Positions 1 to 5,243 of a stretch of 7,945 nt of DNA are shown piece by piece (the first letter of the stretch is position 1; every line of letters starts with the position of its first letter). Below the pieces are notes generated by a model. It did not search any database, had not been told where the DNA came from, and was given only the letters and a program-made list of their open reading frames with translations. This stretch comes from Bacteroidales bacterium (GTDB lineage: Bacteria; Bacteroidota; Bacteroidia; Bacteroidales; GCA-2711565). Location of the stretch: contig JAOZUV010000084.1 in assembly GCA_029938505.1 (NCBI GenBank), positions 1 through 7,945 of the forward strand, written 5' to 3'. The position numbers and the translations under genes were made by a program.

Positions 1-97
1 TGACTTACCCGGAATTGACCGGGTAGAGTTGGAAGTAATTTTAAGACCGGATTGGAAACCGGTGTTAAGGATTACAAAAGTCGATGATAACTTTTAA
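1..97 (+). CDS. C-terminal end of an unidentified protein (partial, enters from left edge)
   Basis: The frame starting at base 2 is open from the window edge and closes with TAA at 95-97, giving 31 residues that begin DLPGIDRVEL and end KVDDNF. The balanced composition reads like a genuine protein tail, and the next gene's ribosome site (AAGGA, 96-100) begins inside the stop codon, as expected for genes in one operon. The protein is too short here to place in a family. Its coding stretch contains a 7-bp inverted repeat (6-12 with 19-25). That it is a gene end at all is inference from frame openness and spacing. Confidence 0.5.
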   Translation, partial: DLPGIDRVELEVILRPDWKPVLRITKVDDNF

Positions 98-107
98 GGA
101 CAAAGCA

Positions 108-278
108 ATGGAAAGTTACATGATGAAAGAAATAAAAGAAATCGAAACCGTGATTGATCTGTACTTGTCAGAAAAGATTAGTCACGCAAAACTTAATGCA
201 ATTTTGCATAAAACTGTGATTGATTATTATAATTACATCACAATACAGGAGAGAAAACATGACAACATTAAAAATTGA
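108..278 (+). CDS. Small hypothetical protein, 56 aa
   Basis: I chose ATG 108 over the in-frame ATG at 84. The 108 start has AAGGA at 96-100 with 7 nt spacing and lies just after the previous stop, while the 84 start would overlap that gene and has no well-placed ribosome site. The product begins MESYMMKEIKEIETVIDLYL and is probably mostly alpha-helical, with no membrane segment or recognisable motif. It overlaps the next gene (start 259) by 20 nt, so the two are probably co-translated in one plus-strand phage operon. Function unknown; I recognise no family. Confidence 0.6.
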   Translation: MESYMMKEIKEIETVIDLYLSEKISHAKLNAILHKTVIDYYNYITIQERKHDNIKN

Positions 279-675
279 AAACAGAAAAAACACTACCGAC
301 AAAGGGTTAGAAGAATTAGAAAGCTTAGTTAATTCTTTTGATTTTGCAAGTGATATTAACGATGTTGAAAGCAGCTCTTTTCGGTGCTACGGGGACGTCG
401 GTGATGCACATAATTATATTTGGGTATATGACGCAAAATGGATTATAAAAAACGGTAATATTTCTGTTGAAGGTATCAGCGCTCACGTCGACTATTATGA
501 GATCGATGCAGAATTACATATCAACCTGATCAAAAAAATTGATTTTCAAGGCGCTATGGCCGCCTTAACCGAAATTATTGAAAAACATAATAACTTATGC
601 GTAGCAAAAGACGCAGAAATTCAAACGTTCCTTGATTTTTGCAAAAAGGAAAAAAGTAACAAGGAGGAAATATGA
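259..675 (+). CDS. Hypothetical phage protein, 138 aa
   Basis: The start is ATG 259, preceded by AGGAG (247-251) at 7 nt. A longer in-frame start at 220 lacks a ribosome site and would overlap the upstream gene much further. The product (MTTLKIENRKNTTDKGLEEL at its N-terminus) looks soluble and mixed alpha/beta. It has an aromatic beta-rich middle around YIWVYDAKW and ISAHVDYYEI, then a helix (AMAALTEIIEKHN) and a charged tail. There is no signal peptide, membrane helix or known catalytic motif. It ends in ATGA, shared with the start of the next gene, which suggests translational coupling. I do not recognise the family; an early phage host-interaction or regulatory role is only a guess from the setting. 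Confidence 0.75.
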   Translation: MTTLKIENRKNTTDKGLEELESLVNSFDFASDINDVESSSFRCYGDVGDAHNYIWVYDAKWIIKNGNISVEGISAHVDYYEIDAELHINLIKKIDFQGAMAALTEIIEKHNNLCVAKDAEIQTFLDFCKKEKSNKEEI

Positions 676-791
676 CACAATTTGACGATGAAGTAAGAGA
701 CGGGTATTTCGATGAAATTGAAGAAGAAAAAGAACTTGAACTTGAAGGAGAAGAATATAGCAATGAAACAAAAGTTTTAGATTTTTCTTAA
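672..791 (+). CDS. Very acidic 39-aa peptide
   Basis: A short ORF starts at the ATG of an ATGA overlap with the preceding gene. It has AAGGAGG at 661-667 (4 nt spacing, slightly short) and stops with TAA at 789-791, just before the terminator at 799-831. The peptide starts MTQFDDEVRDGYFDEIEEEK. It carries 16 Asp/Glu against 3 Lys/Arg in 39 residues, with a continuous Glu-rich centre (residues 14-28). The strong ribosome site, coupling and terminator position support it as a real last gene of the operon. Very acidic small phage proteins are sometimes DNA mimics or inhibitors of host proteins, but nothing here proves such a role. The serine-rich reading on the opposite strand is only the complement of this Glu run. 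Confidence 0.65.
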   Translation: MTQFDDEVRDGYFDEIEEEKELELEGEEYSNETKVLDFS

Positions 792-798
792 CACAAAT

Positions 799-831
799 AA
801 ACCCGGCTGTGGAAATATCAGCCGGGTTTTT
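799..831. terminator. Rho-independent terminator between convergent operons
   Basis: AAACCCGGCTG (799-809) pairs perfectly with CAGCCGGGTTT (819-829) across a 9-nt loop, and TT follows, giving a run of five T on the plus strand. It lies 7 nt after the acidic-peptide stop. It probably also serves the minus-strand operon ending at 857, where the T tract is weaker (TTTATTT). Confidence 0.9.
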
Positions 832-856
832 AATACTATTTTTTTAAAACTGGTAT

Positions 857-1225
857 TTAGTTGTGTTCTTCAAAATATATTTCATTATTTACTATCAATA
901 CATCTGTTTTTTTGCAGTGCCAAAAAATCGCTTTTTTACCCCTTACCTTTTTCCTTTTTCTCCACGACCACATCATCAACTCATTACCTGCTTCCAGCCA
1001 GGGAATAACAAAAGGATTCTCTGATAGTTTACGCCTGTGGCTTGCCATATCTGACCCGGTCGCCTGGATAGCTATTGTTCTCTCACCGTCCAGGCATAAA
1101 ATATCACAGAAGTTGAACATATCAATTCTTCGCCTGGCATACTGATTCCAAGTCTCTGTGATCCAATACAACCATTCGTATTCTTTAATAAGTTTTAAAC
1201 TTCTTGCAATTGATTTTGTAGCCAT
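857..1225 (-). CDS. PD-(D/E)XK-nuclease-like phage protein, 122 aa
   Basis: The sequence matches my memory of a small phage/prophage family with the signature (R/Q)DxFxFxDIL...(A)xQxTSGS..AxRxxKI. Here it reads RRIDMFNFCDILCLDGERT (residues 32-50), then AIQATGSDMASHRRKL (52-67). The spacing Asp41...Gln54-Ala-Thr56 resembles the PD-(D/E)XK core with Gln for the acid and Thr for the usual Lys, so it may be catalytically altered or a DNA-binding remnant. A conserved Trp and a basic patch (WSWRKRKKVRGKK, residues 86-98) suggest nucleic-acid contact. The ATG at 1225 has only a modest AAAGG site at 7 nt. It is the last gene of the minus-strand replication operon, downstream of the SSB-like gene, from which it is separated by a hairpin. 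The nuclease assignment is inference; Holliday-junction-type or repair roles are possible. Confidence 0.6.
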   Translation of the reverse strand: MATKSIARSLKLIKEYEWLYWITETWNQYARRRIDMFNFCDILCLDGERTIAIQATGSDMASHRRKLSENPFVIPWLEAGNELMMWSWRKRKKVRGKKAIFWHCKKTDVLIVNNEIYFEEHN

Positions 1226-1246
1226 TTTAAAGCCTTTAGTTATGTA

Positions 1247-1268
1247 TGGGGTACACCACTATACCCCA
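1247..1268. promoter_or_regulatory. Inverted repeat in the gap before the nuclease-like gene
   Basis: TGGGGTA (1247-1253) and TACCCCA (1262-1268) form a perfect 7-bp inverted repeat around 8 nt, in the only sizeable gap (58 nt) in the 857-2450 gene cluster. No T run follows on either strand, so it is not a standard terminator. It could be an operator or an RNA hairpin tuning expression of the last gene. Confidence 0.5.
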
Positions 1269-1283
1269 CATCGTTTAAACCGA

Positions 1284-1583
1284 TTAAAAGGGTATATATA
1301 GGTCATTATCTTGATTATTTGATCCGCCTTGGTTCTGCTGCCCCTGATCCCTGCCCTGGTCACTCCAAAACATTTTGCAATTTCCTAAAATATTACCCTT
1401 TACCCCATCTTCTTTTTCTTGCTTGCTTACATCCTGAGTTATCATACCATGCTGCCCGTACTGATCTGGATTATCAGGATCAAAATACACTGTTGCGTTA
1501 AGCCATATCTTATCCCCGTTTGCCTGTAGCCTTGATTTTTCAATCATTTTTACATTAATACCCAAACTTATTCCATATCTCAT
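1284..1583 (-). CDS. Phage SSB-like protein with canonical C-terminal tail, 99 aa
   Basis: The N-terminal part, about 73 residues, resembles a conserved small phage protein I recall. It has WLNATVYFDPDNPDQYGQHG (residues 27-46), then QDVSK and GVKGNILGNCKMFW (60-73), likely beta-strand rich. After it come a Gln/Gly/Asn-rich linker (75-91) and the acidic hydrophobic end DNDLYIPF (92-99). That end closely matches the bacterial SSB tail (DDDIPF), which binds partner proteins such as helicases, nucleases and primase. A short folded domain, flexible polar linker and SSB tip together argue for a single-strand DNA-binding role at the phage fork. The start has AAGGAG (1591-1596) at 7 nt, inside the end of the upstream 54-aa gene. 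The domain is shorter than a bacterial OB-fold SSB; the fold is not proven by sequence reading. Confidence 0.65.
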   Translation of the reverse strand: MRYGISLGINVKMIEKSRLQANGDKIWLNATVYFDPDNPDQYGQHGMITQDVSKQEKEDGVKGNILGNCKMFWSDQGRDQGQQNQGGSNNQDNDLYIPF

Positions 1584-1584
1584 T

Positions 1585-1749
1585 TTACCTCTCCTTTTCT
1601 ATTTGTTTTATTAATCCTTTTAATTGATTGATAACCTCTTTTTTTTCTTTAATAATTTGATCTTTTTTTAACAATTCTCTTTTGTAGCCTAATATTAAAT
1701 CTGTATAAGAATCGAGTAAAGGATGATGTTTTGGTTTTAAACTTAGCAT
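1585..1749 (-). CDS. Small Lys/Glu-rich coiled-coil-like protein, 54 aa
   Basis: The ORF runs from ATG (1747-1749) to TAA (1585-1587), filling exactly the space between the 113-aa gene (9-nt gap) and the SSB-like gene (1-nt gap). The ribosome site is weak (AAGAGA at 1755-1760, 5 nt spacing). From about residue 15 the product is one long charged helix with spaced hydrophobic residues (RELLKKDQIIKEKKEVINQL, residues 24-43), suggesting a coiled coil or an RNA/protein-binding helix. Its final codons also carry the ribosome site of the SSB-like gene, so the two are probably translated together. Function unknown. Confidence 0.65.
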   Translation of the reverse strand: MLSLKPKHHPLLDSYTDLILGYKRELLKKDQIIKEKKEVINQLKGLIKQIEKER

Positions 1750-1758
1750 TATTGTCTC

Positions 1759-2100
1759 TTATAGTATTTCGTTCAAATAAGGTAAGGGTATAGGAGATAC
1801 TACAAAAGTAGTCCCATTATTATTTTGCTTCCATATAAAACCTATATCTGTTTCACCATCACCAGGGATAGAAAAAACTTGAATAGATTCTTTTAAATCA
1901 CCCTCCCACCAATCAGAAAATTTCATACTTTCTAAAAGTTTAGTTAAAATTTCATAAATCTCATTATACTTCTGAAAATCATCATTAACAATAGATTTTG
2001 CTTGATAATTTTTAATAAAATCATCTAAATTAATACACCCATCAAAATAATCTAGTGGTGCTACGACATAACCATACATACCGTTCTGTAACTTTACCAT
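1759..2100 (-). CDS. Hypothetical phage protein, 113 aa
   Basis: The ATG at 2100 has AAGGAG (2107-2112) at 6 nt, so the start is secure. The product opens MVKLQNGMYGYVVAPLDYFD, has a charged helical middle (DDFQKYNEIYEILTKLLESM, residues 40-59), a Trp pair (SDWWEGD, 62-68) and a beta-like C-terminus (ETDIGFIWKQ, TTFVVSPIPLPYL). It is moderately acidic, with no signal peptide, membrane segment or catalytic motif I recognise. It sits in a run of small genes between the DnaB helicase and the SSB-like gene, where phages often keep host-takeover or replication accessory genes. I do not recognise the family and assign no function. Confidence 0.75.
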   Translation of the reverse strand: MVKLQNGMYGYVVAPLDYFDGCINLDDFIKNYQAKSIVNDDFQKYNEIYEILTKLLESMKFSDWWEGDLKESIQVFSIPGDGETDIGFIWKQNNNGTTFVVSPIPLPYLNEIL

Positions 2101-2103
2101 TTT

Positions 2104-2256
2104 TTACTCCTTTTTATATTTTGATTCATAATCTACACATATTTTTGCTGGATTTTTTGGATGGTTATAATCATATATCAACGTATTTAAATAACATGAC
2201 GGACTTATAATTCCATTTGTATTTTTCTTGCAACTTTGACACTCACATCTTTTCAC
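2104..2256 (-). CDS. GTG-started Cys-rich small protein, 50 aa
   Basis: The start is GTG (2254-2256), overlapping the TGA stop of the upstream 65-aa gene as GTGA. AAGGAG (2264-2269) precedes it at 7 nt, and translation ends with TAA at 2104-2106, 3 nt before the next ATG. The product begins MKRCECQSCKKNTNGIISPS and has five cysteines (4, 6, 9, 21, 40) plus His32. The N-terminal CxCxxC cluster suggests zinc binding, perhaps a small DNA- or RNA-binding finger, but the spacing is not a standard zinc ribbon. Strong ribosome site, stop/start overlap and exact fit between neighbours support it as coding. Function unknown. Confidence 0.7.
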   Translation of the reverse strand: MKRCECQSCKKNTNGIISPSCYLNTLIYDYNHPKNPAKICVDYESKYKKE

Positions 2257-2450
2257 TTTACTTCTCCTTTTTCTTTATTAACCCTGCAATCAACAACATG
2301 CCATCCACCATCCCACCATTCATGCTCATTAGTGCCTGGTAGATATGGATTTGTGTTATAAGATTCATTATTGGTTCTCACTTCTCTTCCCTGCATAAAA
2401 GCGTCAAGGTTGTTGTGTTTGTTGTCTGATTTTTTGAAAAAATTAAACAT
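2253..2450 (-). CDS. Rmf/CrpP-like small protein, 65 aa
   Basis: Residues 15-54 carry the spacing of the ribosome modulation factor fold: Ala17-x3-Gly21 helix, a short variable link, Asn34-Pro35-Tyr36, then Trp46-Asp-Gly-Gly-Trp50. E. coli Rmf has the same order (AxxxGxxAG...PY...WxxGW). Rmf binds the ribosome near the anti-Shine-Dalgarno region and helps form inactive 100S dimers; related CrpP-type proteins occur on plasmids and phages. Here the copy sits right after dnaB (12-nt gap) with AAAGGAG at 7 nt from its ATG, the ribosome site overlapping the dnaB stop. It has a longer N-terminus (MFNFFKKSDNKHNN) than Rmf and an acidic rather than basic centre (NEHEWWD), so ribosome binding is not certain. 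The fold assignment rests on motif spacing only. Confidence 0.55.
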   Translation of the reverse strand: MFNFFKKSDNKHNNLDAFMQGREVRTNNESYNTNPYLPGTNEHEWWDGGWHVVDCRVNKEKGEVK

Positions 2451-2462
2451 TTTATTACTCCT

Positions 2463-3770
2463 TTAAAATTGATTTATCCTGCTGTAGTCTTCTTCAAATA
2501 AAGTTCTGCCTTTGTCAAAAACTATTATATTTTCCTCCCGGTATGTTGTGCCATCTCTATTTTTTGCGATATTAACAACAACATCCCCTTCTTTTTCCAA
2601 TTTTTCTGCTGGTGTTTTTTCATAGTATTCTGGTCTAAATAACAACATACAAATATCAGCGTCTTCTTCTAAACTCCCGGTCATTTTTAAATCTGAGAGT
2701 TTTGGTTCTTTATCTGACCTGTCTTCAAGTTTCCTGTTTAATTGCGCTAAAAGGAATATTGGCACATTTAATTCTTTTTTTAATCTTGCGATACGGTTTG
2801 AATGTTTTGTATAATTTTTAAAATCATCGCTTGTTGTAGATCCAATATGACTCAACTGGTCTATAAAAATAGAGTCTGCACCGTCTGCCACCATCTGCCT
2901 TGCTTGTCGCTCAACAGTCTCTATACTCTTTGCTGGTGCGTCTGTGATAAGCACATCCCATAATTCATATATTACACTTGCTGCATCTTTTAAATTTTGC
3001 CAATCTTTTTTATTTAAAGCCTTATACCTGTTAAAATTCATTGTGTTTATCCCGGTCAACATAGATAACCACCTGTTTAACAATTTACCTTTTCCCATTT
3101 CTAAAGAGATGATCCCAGGTTTTCCACCCGCCATGGTCATATTCCTGATAATTGTTAAAGCAAAAGCAGTTTTTCCCATACTTGGTCTGCCTGCGATAAC
3201 AGTATAAACACCATCTTGGAGGTTTACCCATTTATCCAATGAGTTAAGTCCAAGCTTTATTCCACCCCTATTTTTTTCTGTGTTATTTTTCTCGATATGG
3301 TCAATTTGTTCTTGAACTAAATCTTTGATATTATAAATTTTGCCCTGATCTCTCGATACTTTAAAACCAAGTATTTCAGACTGAGCATAATCTAAAACAT
3401 TTTCAAGGTTGTCTGTGTAAATTTTTTCATTAATAGCACTGATTGAATTTAAGAGTTTTCGTTTCACCGAATTACTGTTAATAATTTTAGCATGACTTTT
3501 AAGATTTGTTGCTATGGGAGCATTATCTGTAAGTTTAACGATATAACTTATCATACCATCCTCACCATCAAGTTTTGCACCGACTGTTACAAGGTCTATC
3601 CGTTCACTTTTGATAAACAACCGTTTCATTATTTCAAAAACAACTTTGTTTTTAGTCTTATAAAAATCATCTGGCTTTAAATAATCACAATCTTTAAAAC
3701 AAAAATCATTAACAAGTATGCTTGCTATTAAACTTTCTTCTGCTTTTATATCTTGCGGTGGTAGTCTCAT
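2463..3770 (-). CDS. dnaB: DnaB-family replicative DNA helicase, 435 aa
   Basis: Hexameric 5'-3' helicase that opens the replication fork. Residues 1-135 form the DnaB N-terminal helical domain (PPQDIKAEESLIASILV near the start), followed by a linker and the RecA-like motor. Visible motor motifs are Walker A GRPSMGKTA (194-202), the catalytic Glu in SLEM (222-225), Walker B IFIDQLSHI (301-309), the AQLNR switch (342-346), the LSDLKMTGSLEEDADICMLL segment (358-377), and an arginine-finger stretch KNRDGT (403-408). All key residues are present. It is slightly shorter than E. coli DnaB (about 470 aa), as is common in phages. The start overlaps the initiator gene's stop as ATGA, with AGGA 7 nt upstream, so the two are translationally coupled. 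No separate DnaC-type loader is visible; the neighbouring initiator may load it. Confidence 0.96.
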   Translation of the reverse strand: MRLPPQDIKAEESLIASILVNDFCFKDCDYLKPDDFYKTKNKVVFEIMKRLFIKSERIDLVTVGAKLDGEDGMISYIVKLTDNAPIATNLKSHAKIINSNSVKRKLLNSISAINEKIYTDNLENVLDYAQSEILGFKVSRDQGKIYNIKDLVQEQIDHIEKNNTEKNRGGIKLGLNSLDKWVNLQDGVYTVIAGRPSMGKTAFALTIIRNMTMAGGKPGIISLEMGKGKLLNRWLSMLTGINTMNFNRYKALNKKDWQNLKDAASVIYELWDVLITDAPAKSIETVERQARQMVADGADSIFIDQLSHIGSTTSDDFKNYTKHSNRIARLKKELNVPIFLLAQLNRKLEDRSDKEPKLSDLKMTGSLEEDADICMLLFRPEYYEKTPAEKLEKEGDVVVNIAKNRDGTTYREENIIVFDKGRTLFEEDYSRINQF

Positions 3771-4597
3771 TTCATTATCCTATTCGCAAAAAGTTTATTG
3801 TCTTCTGCCTCTCTATCAGCCAGGGTTTTTAATTTATAAGGGGTGCTGCCGTTAATGGGATCGTTAAAGTTAATAGGTAAAAAATCAAAAGCATAATCTT
3901 CATTGATCCCAAAAAAGTTGGCAGGATTTTTTCTAAACTTAGGATCATCTGACATTGTTGATTTGTAATTTTTGTATGCAGAGATAAGATCATTGTCTGA
4001 ACGACCACGACTTATCCATGTTGTAATATTTTGTACTGCCCTTTTTTTAGTCTTAGTTTTGGGTTGAATAGTTTGGATATAACCTTGATATATTTTTTCA
4101 GATGTTGATTTTAAATCAGTATGTGCTTTTTTTAGTTTCCTTTCCTTTACTTTACTTTCCTTTACTTTACTTTGTATAGTTTCAGCTTGCTGAATTTCCT
4201 TTTCAGTTGACTGACTACTACTTAAAGTTTCTGACAGTGTGCTTTTATAGTACTTCTGGTTCTTTTTCCTCTTTTCAGATACCTTCCCAAAATTTTCTTG
4301 AATTATCTCTGTTGTTATAATACCAGAGCCACACTCTTGAATTAACTCACACTCAATTTTTAAAAACTCAATAAATCCATCAAATTCTTGTATATTAAAG
4401 TCAAGATCATTTGCGATTGCAGCCTTGTTATATTTTTTTGAGATATCAAGACAGCAATTCTCAGATTGCGCAATCCTGTTATTTAATGCCCAAAATTTAC
4501 CTTCACCAGACCACCCAAACTCAACACGCAGCATTTTAAATTTTGGGTGCTGATCTGCATTTGCATAATGTTGATAAAAATCTATATTATTTTTCAT
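3767..4597 (-). CDS. Phage replication initiator, Lin1244/Lin1753 (DUF4373)-like, 276 aa
   Basis: Residues 5-105 match the winged-helix-like N-terminal domain of phage replication proteins: DFYQHYANADQHPKFKMLRV, then EFGWSGEGKFWALNNRIAQS, and near its end GIITTEIIQENFGKVSEKRK. Next comes a low-complexity polar linker (115-165) with the repeat KVKES-KVKER. The C-terminal domain (about 166-245) has AYKNYKSTMSDDPKFRKNPANFFG, split here as AYKNYKSTMSDDPKFRKN then PANFFG, typical of DnaD/replisome-organiser-like phage proteins. It probably binds the phage origin and recruits the helicase encoded next. There is no Shine-Dalgarno before ATG 4597; the start overlaps the zinc-ribbon stop as ATGA, so it likely depends on translation of that gene. 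The gene pair with dnaB is a common phage arrangement. Confidence 0.85.
   Translation of the reverse strand: MKNNIDFYQHYANADQHPKFKMLRVEFGWSGEGKFWALNNRIAQSENCCLDISKKYNKAAIANDLDFNIQEFDGFIEFLKIECELIQECGSGIITTEIIQENFGKVSEKRKKNQKYYKSTLSETLSSSQSTEKEIQQAETIQSKVKESKVKERKLKKAHTDLKSTSEKIYQGYIQTIQPKTKTKKRAVQNITTWISRGRSDNDLISAYKNYKSTMSDDPKFRKNPANFFGINEDYAFDFLPINFNDPINGSTPYKLKTLADREAEDNKLFANRIMK
4141..4170. repeat. 15-bp perfect tandem repeat, two copies, inside the initiator linker
   Basis: TTTCCTTTACTTTAC at 4141-4155 is repeated exactly at 4156-4170, with TTT of a third copy following. On the coding strand it encodes the pentad KVKES/KVKER, so changes in copy number would stay in frame and only alter linker length. 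Confidence 0.9.
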
Positions 4598-4710
4598 TTT
4601 TGGTCAGATTTATGCCATTTCCGATTTTTACAAGCAGGACAACTTTTTGGTTTTTCTTCTGTTCTTGGAATCCACTCATGCCCACATTTAATACATTTAA
4701 ATTTTTTCAT
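4594..4710 (-). CDS. Zinc-ribbon small protein, 38 aa, first gene of replication operon
   Basis: The ATG at 4710 follows a GAGAGGAG ribosome site, and the TGA at 4594-4596 overlaps the initiator ATG. The product is a minimal zinc ribbon: CIKCGHEW (residues 6-13) and CPACKNRKW (24-32), two CxxC knuckles 14 residues apart, joined by PRTEEKPKS. Small CxxCGHxW...PxxCPxC proteins of this kind are frequent in phages and bacteria and probably bind nucleic acid or a protein partner. It lies directly behind the operon promoter, with a leader of about 28 nt, and is coupled to the initiator, so it may serve partly as a translational entry point. The exact function is unknown. Confidence 0.8.
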   Translation of the reverse strand: MKKFKCIKCGHEWIPRTEEKPKSCPACKNRKWHKSDQK

Positions 4711-4744
4711 ACTCTCCTCTCTTTTGTTTATTATTATAATAATC

Positions 4745-4773
4745 AATTTACCACCCATAAAACACCCTGTCAA
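4745..4773 (-). promoter_or_regulatory. Sigma70-type promoter of the replication operon
   Basis: Read on the minus strand, a perfect -35 TTGACA (4768-4773) is followed by 17 nt and a -10 TAAATT (4745-4750, four of six matches). Transcription would start near 4738, about 28 nt before the zinc-ribbon gene. A second, weaker candidate lies just upstream on the same strand: TTGACT (4808-4813), 18 nt, then TATTTA (4784-4789) preceded by TGA. Confidence 0.75.
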
Positions 4774-4819
4774 CCATTATTTTTAAATATCATCTCCAAA
4801 ATCATAAAGTCAAGAAGTT

Positions 4820-4884
4820 AAAAACCACCCTGATTTGTTATGTAATTTTAATTTTTAAGATTAATATTGCTCAGGGTGGTTTTT
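4820..4884. terminator. Terminator of the helicase-methyltransferase operon
   Basis: AAAAACCACCCTGA (4820-4833) pairs perfectly over 14 bp with TCAGGGTGGTTTTT (4871-4884). In the minus direction it begins 2 nt after the stop of the deoxyribosyltransferase-like gene and ends in TTTTT. The 37-nt AT-rich loop is unusually long but can fold partly (TAATTTT with AAGATTA). It insulates the downstream replication promoter. Confidence 0.85.
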
Positions 4885-4886
4885 AT

Positions 4887-5243
4887 TCAAATTGCCAATT
4901 TATCACGCCAGTTTAATAAAGCTCCAAGCTCATAAAAAACCGGAATGCCTAACTCTTGCGCTCTCTTTATTTCTTTATCAACACCCCCTTTATTCCCTTT
5001 GCCGGATATCACATATAAACAGTCTGCCACATCAACCCAGGCCATTGACGCAGCATGAAACTGTTTTACATCATAATTTTTGTATGGTCTTTGCAATATA
5101 TAATCACGATCTGCCCAAGGATTATATGGTGCAAACCCAAACTCAAATAATTCAGCACAGGCTTTTAAACCTTTGCCTATGTTTTGTAATGTTGTTATTA
5201 CATTATTTGCGCTGTAATCTCCTGCACAATACACTCTAATCAT
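4887..5243 (-). CDS. Nucleoside 2-deoxyribosyltransferase-like (DUF4406-type) protein, 118 aa
   Basis: The Rossmann-like pattern of the nucleoside 2-deoxyribosyltransferase superfamily is visible: beta-1 MIRVYCAGDYS (1-11), a middle AFxPYNP-like segment FAPYNPWADRD (37-47), the acidic strand WVDVADCLYVISG (69-81), then GGVDKEIKRAQELGIPVFYE (86-105) with the expected Asp/Glu (Asp74, Asp89, Glu91). Family members cleave or exchange the base of deoxynucleosides or nucleotides; short phage versions (DUF4406-like) are poorly characterised and may act in nucleotide salvage or base modification. The length is typical of the short versions. It has an excellent ribosome site (AAAGGAGG, 5250-5257, 6 nt) and overlaps the end of the helicase-methyltransferase gene by 8 nt, so the pair is co-expressed. 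The substrate cannot be predicted. Confidence 0.75.
   Translation of the reverse strand: MIRVYCAGDYSANNVITTLQNIGKGLKACAELFEFGFAPYNPWADRDYILQRPYKNYDVKQFHAASMAWVDVADCLYVISGKGNKGGVDKEIKRAQELGIPVFYELGALLNWRDKLAI

Noticed and set aside
6..25. Inverted repeat TACCCGG...CCGGGTA as a terminator
   Set aside because: It has no following T run and lies inside an open reading frame; probably chance or a protein-coding coincidence.
84..107. Upstream ATG extending the 56-aa gene by 8 residues
   Set aside because: There is no well-spaced ribosome site and it would overlap the previous gene; ATG 108 has AAGGA at 7 nt.
575..763. Serine-rich 62-aa minus-strand ORF
   Set aside because: It is the complement of the Glu-rich coding run in the plus-strand genes and crosses two supported genes.
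861..1145. 94-aa plus-strand ORF
   Set aside because: It lies wholly opposite the nuclease-like gene, which has the recognisable motif and fits the operon.
4543..4821. Two Phe-rich, membrane-like plus-strand ORFs
   Set aside because: They are antisense to the zinc-ribbon gene, the initiator start and the promoter; the hydrophobic appearance comes from complementing Lys/Glu codons.
4892..5239. 115-aa plus-strand ORF
   Set aside because: It mirrors the deoxyribosyltransferase-like gene, which has family motifs and a strong ribosome site.
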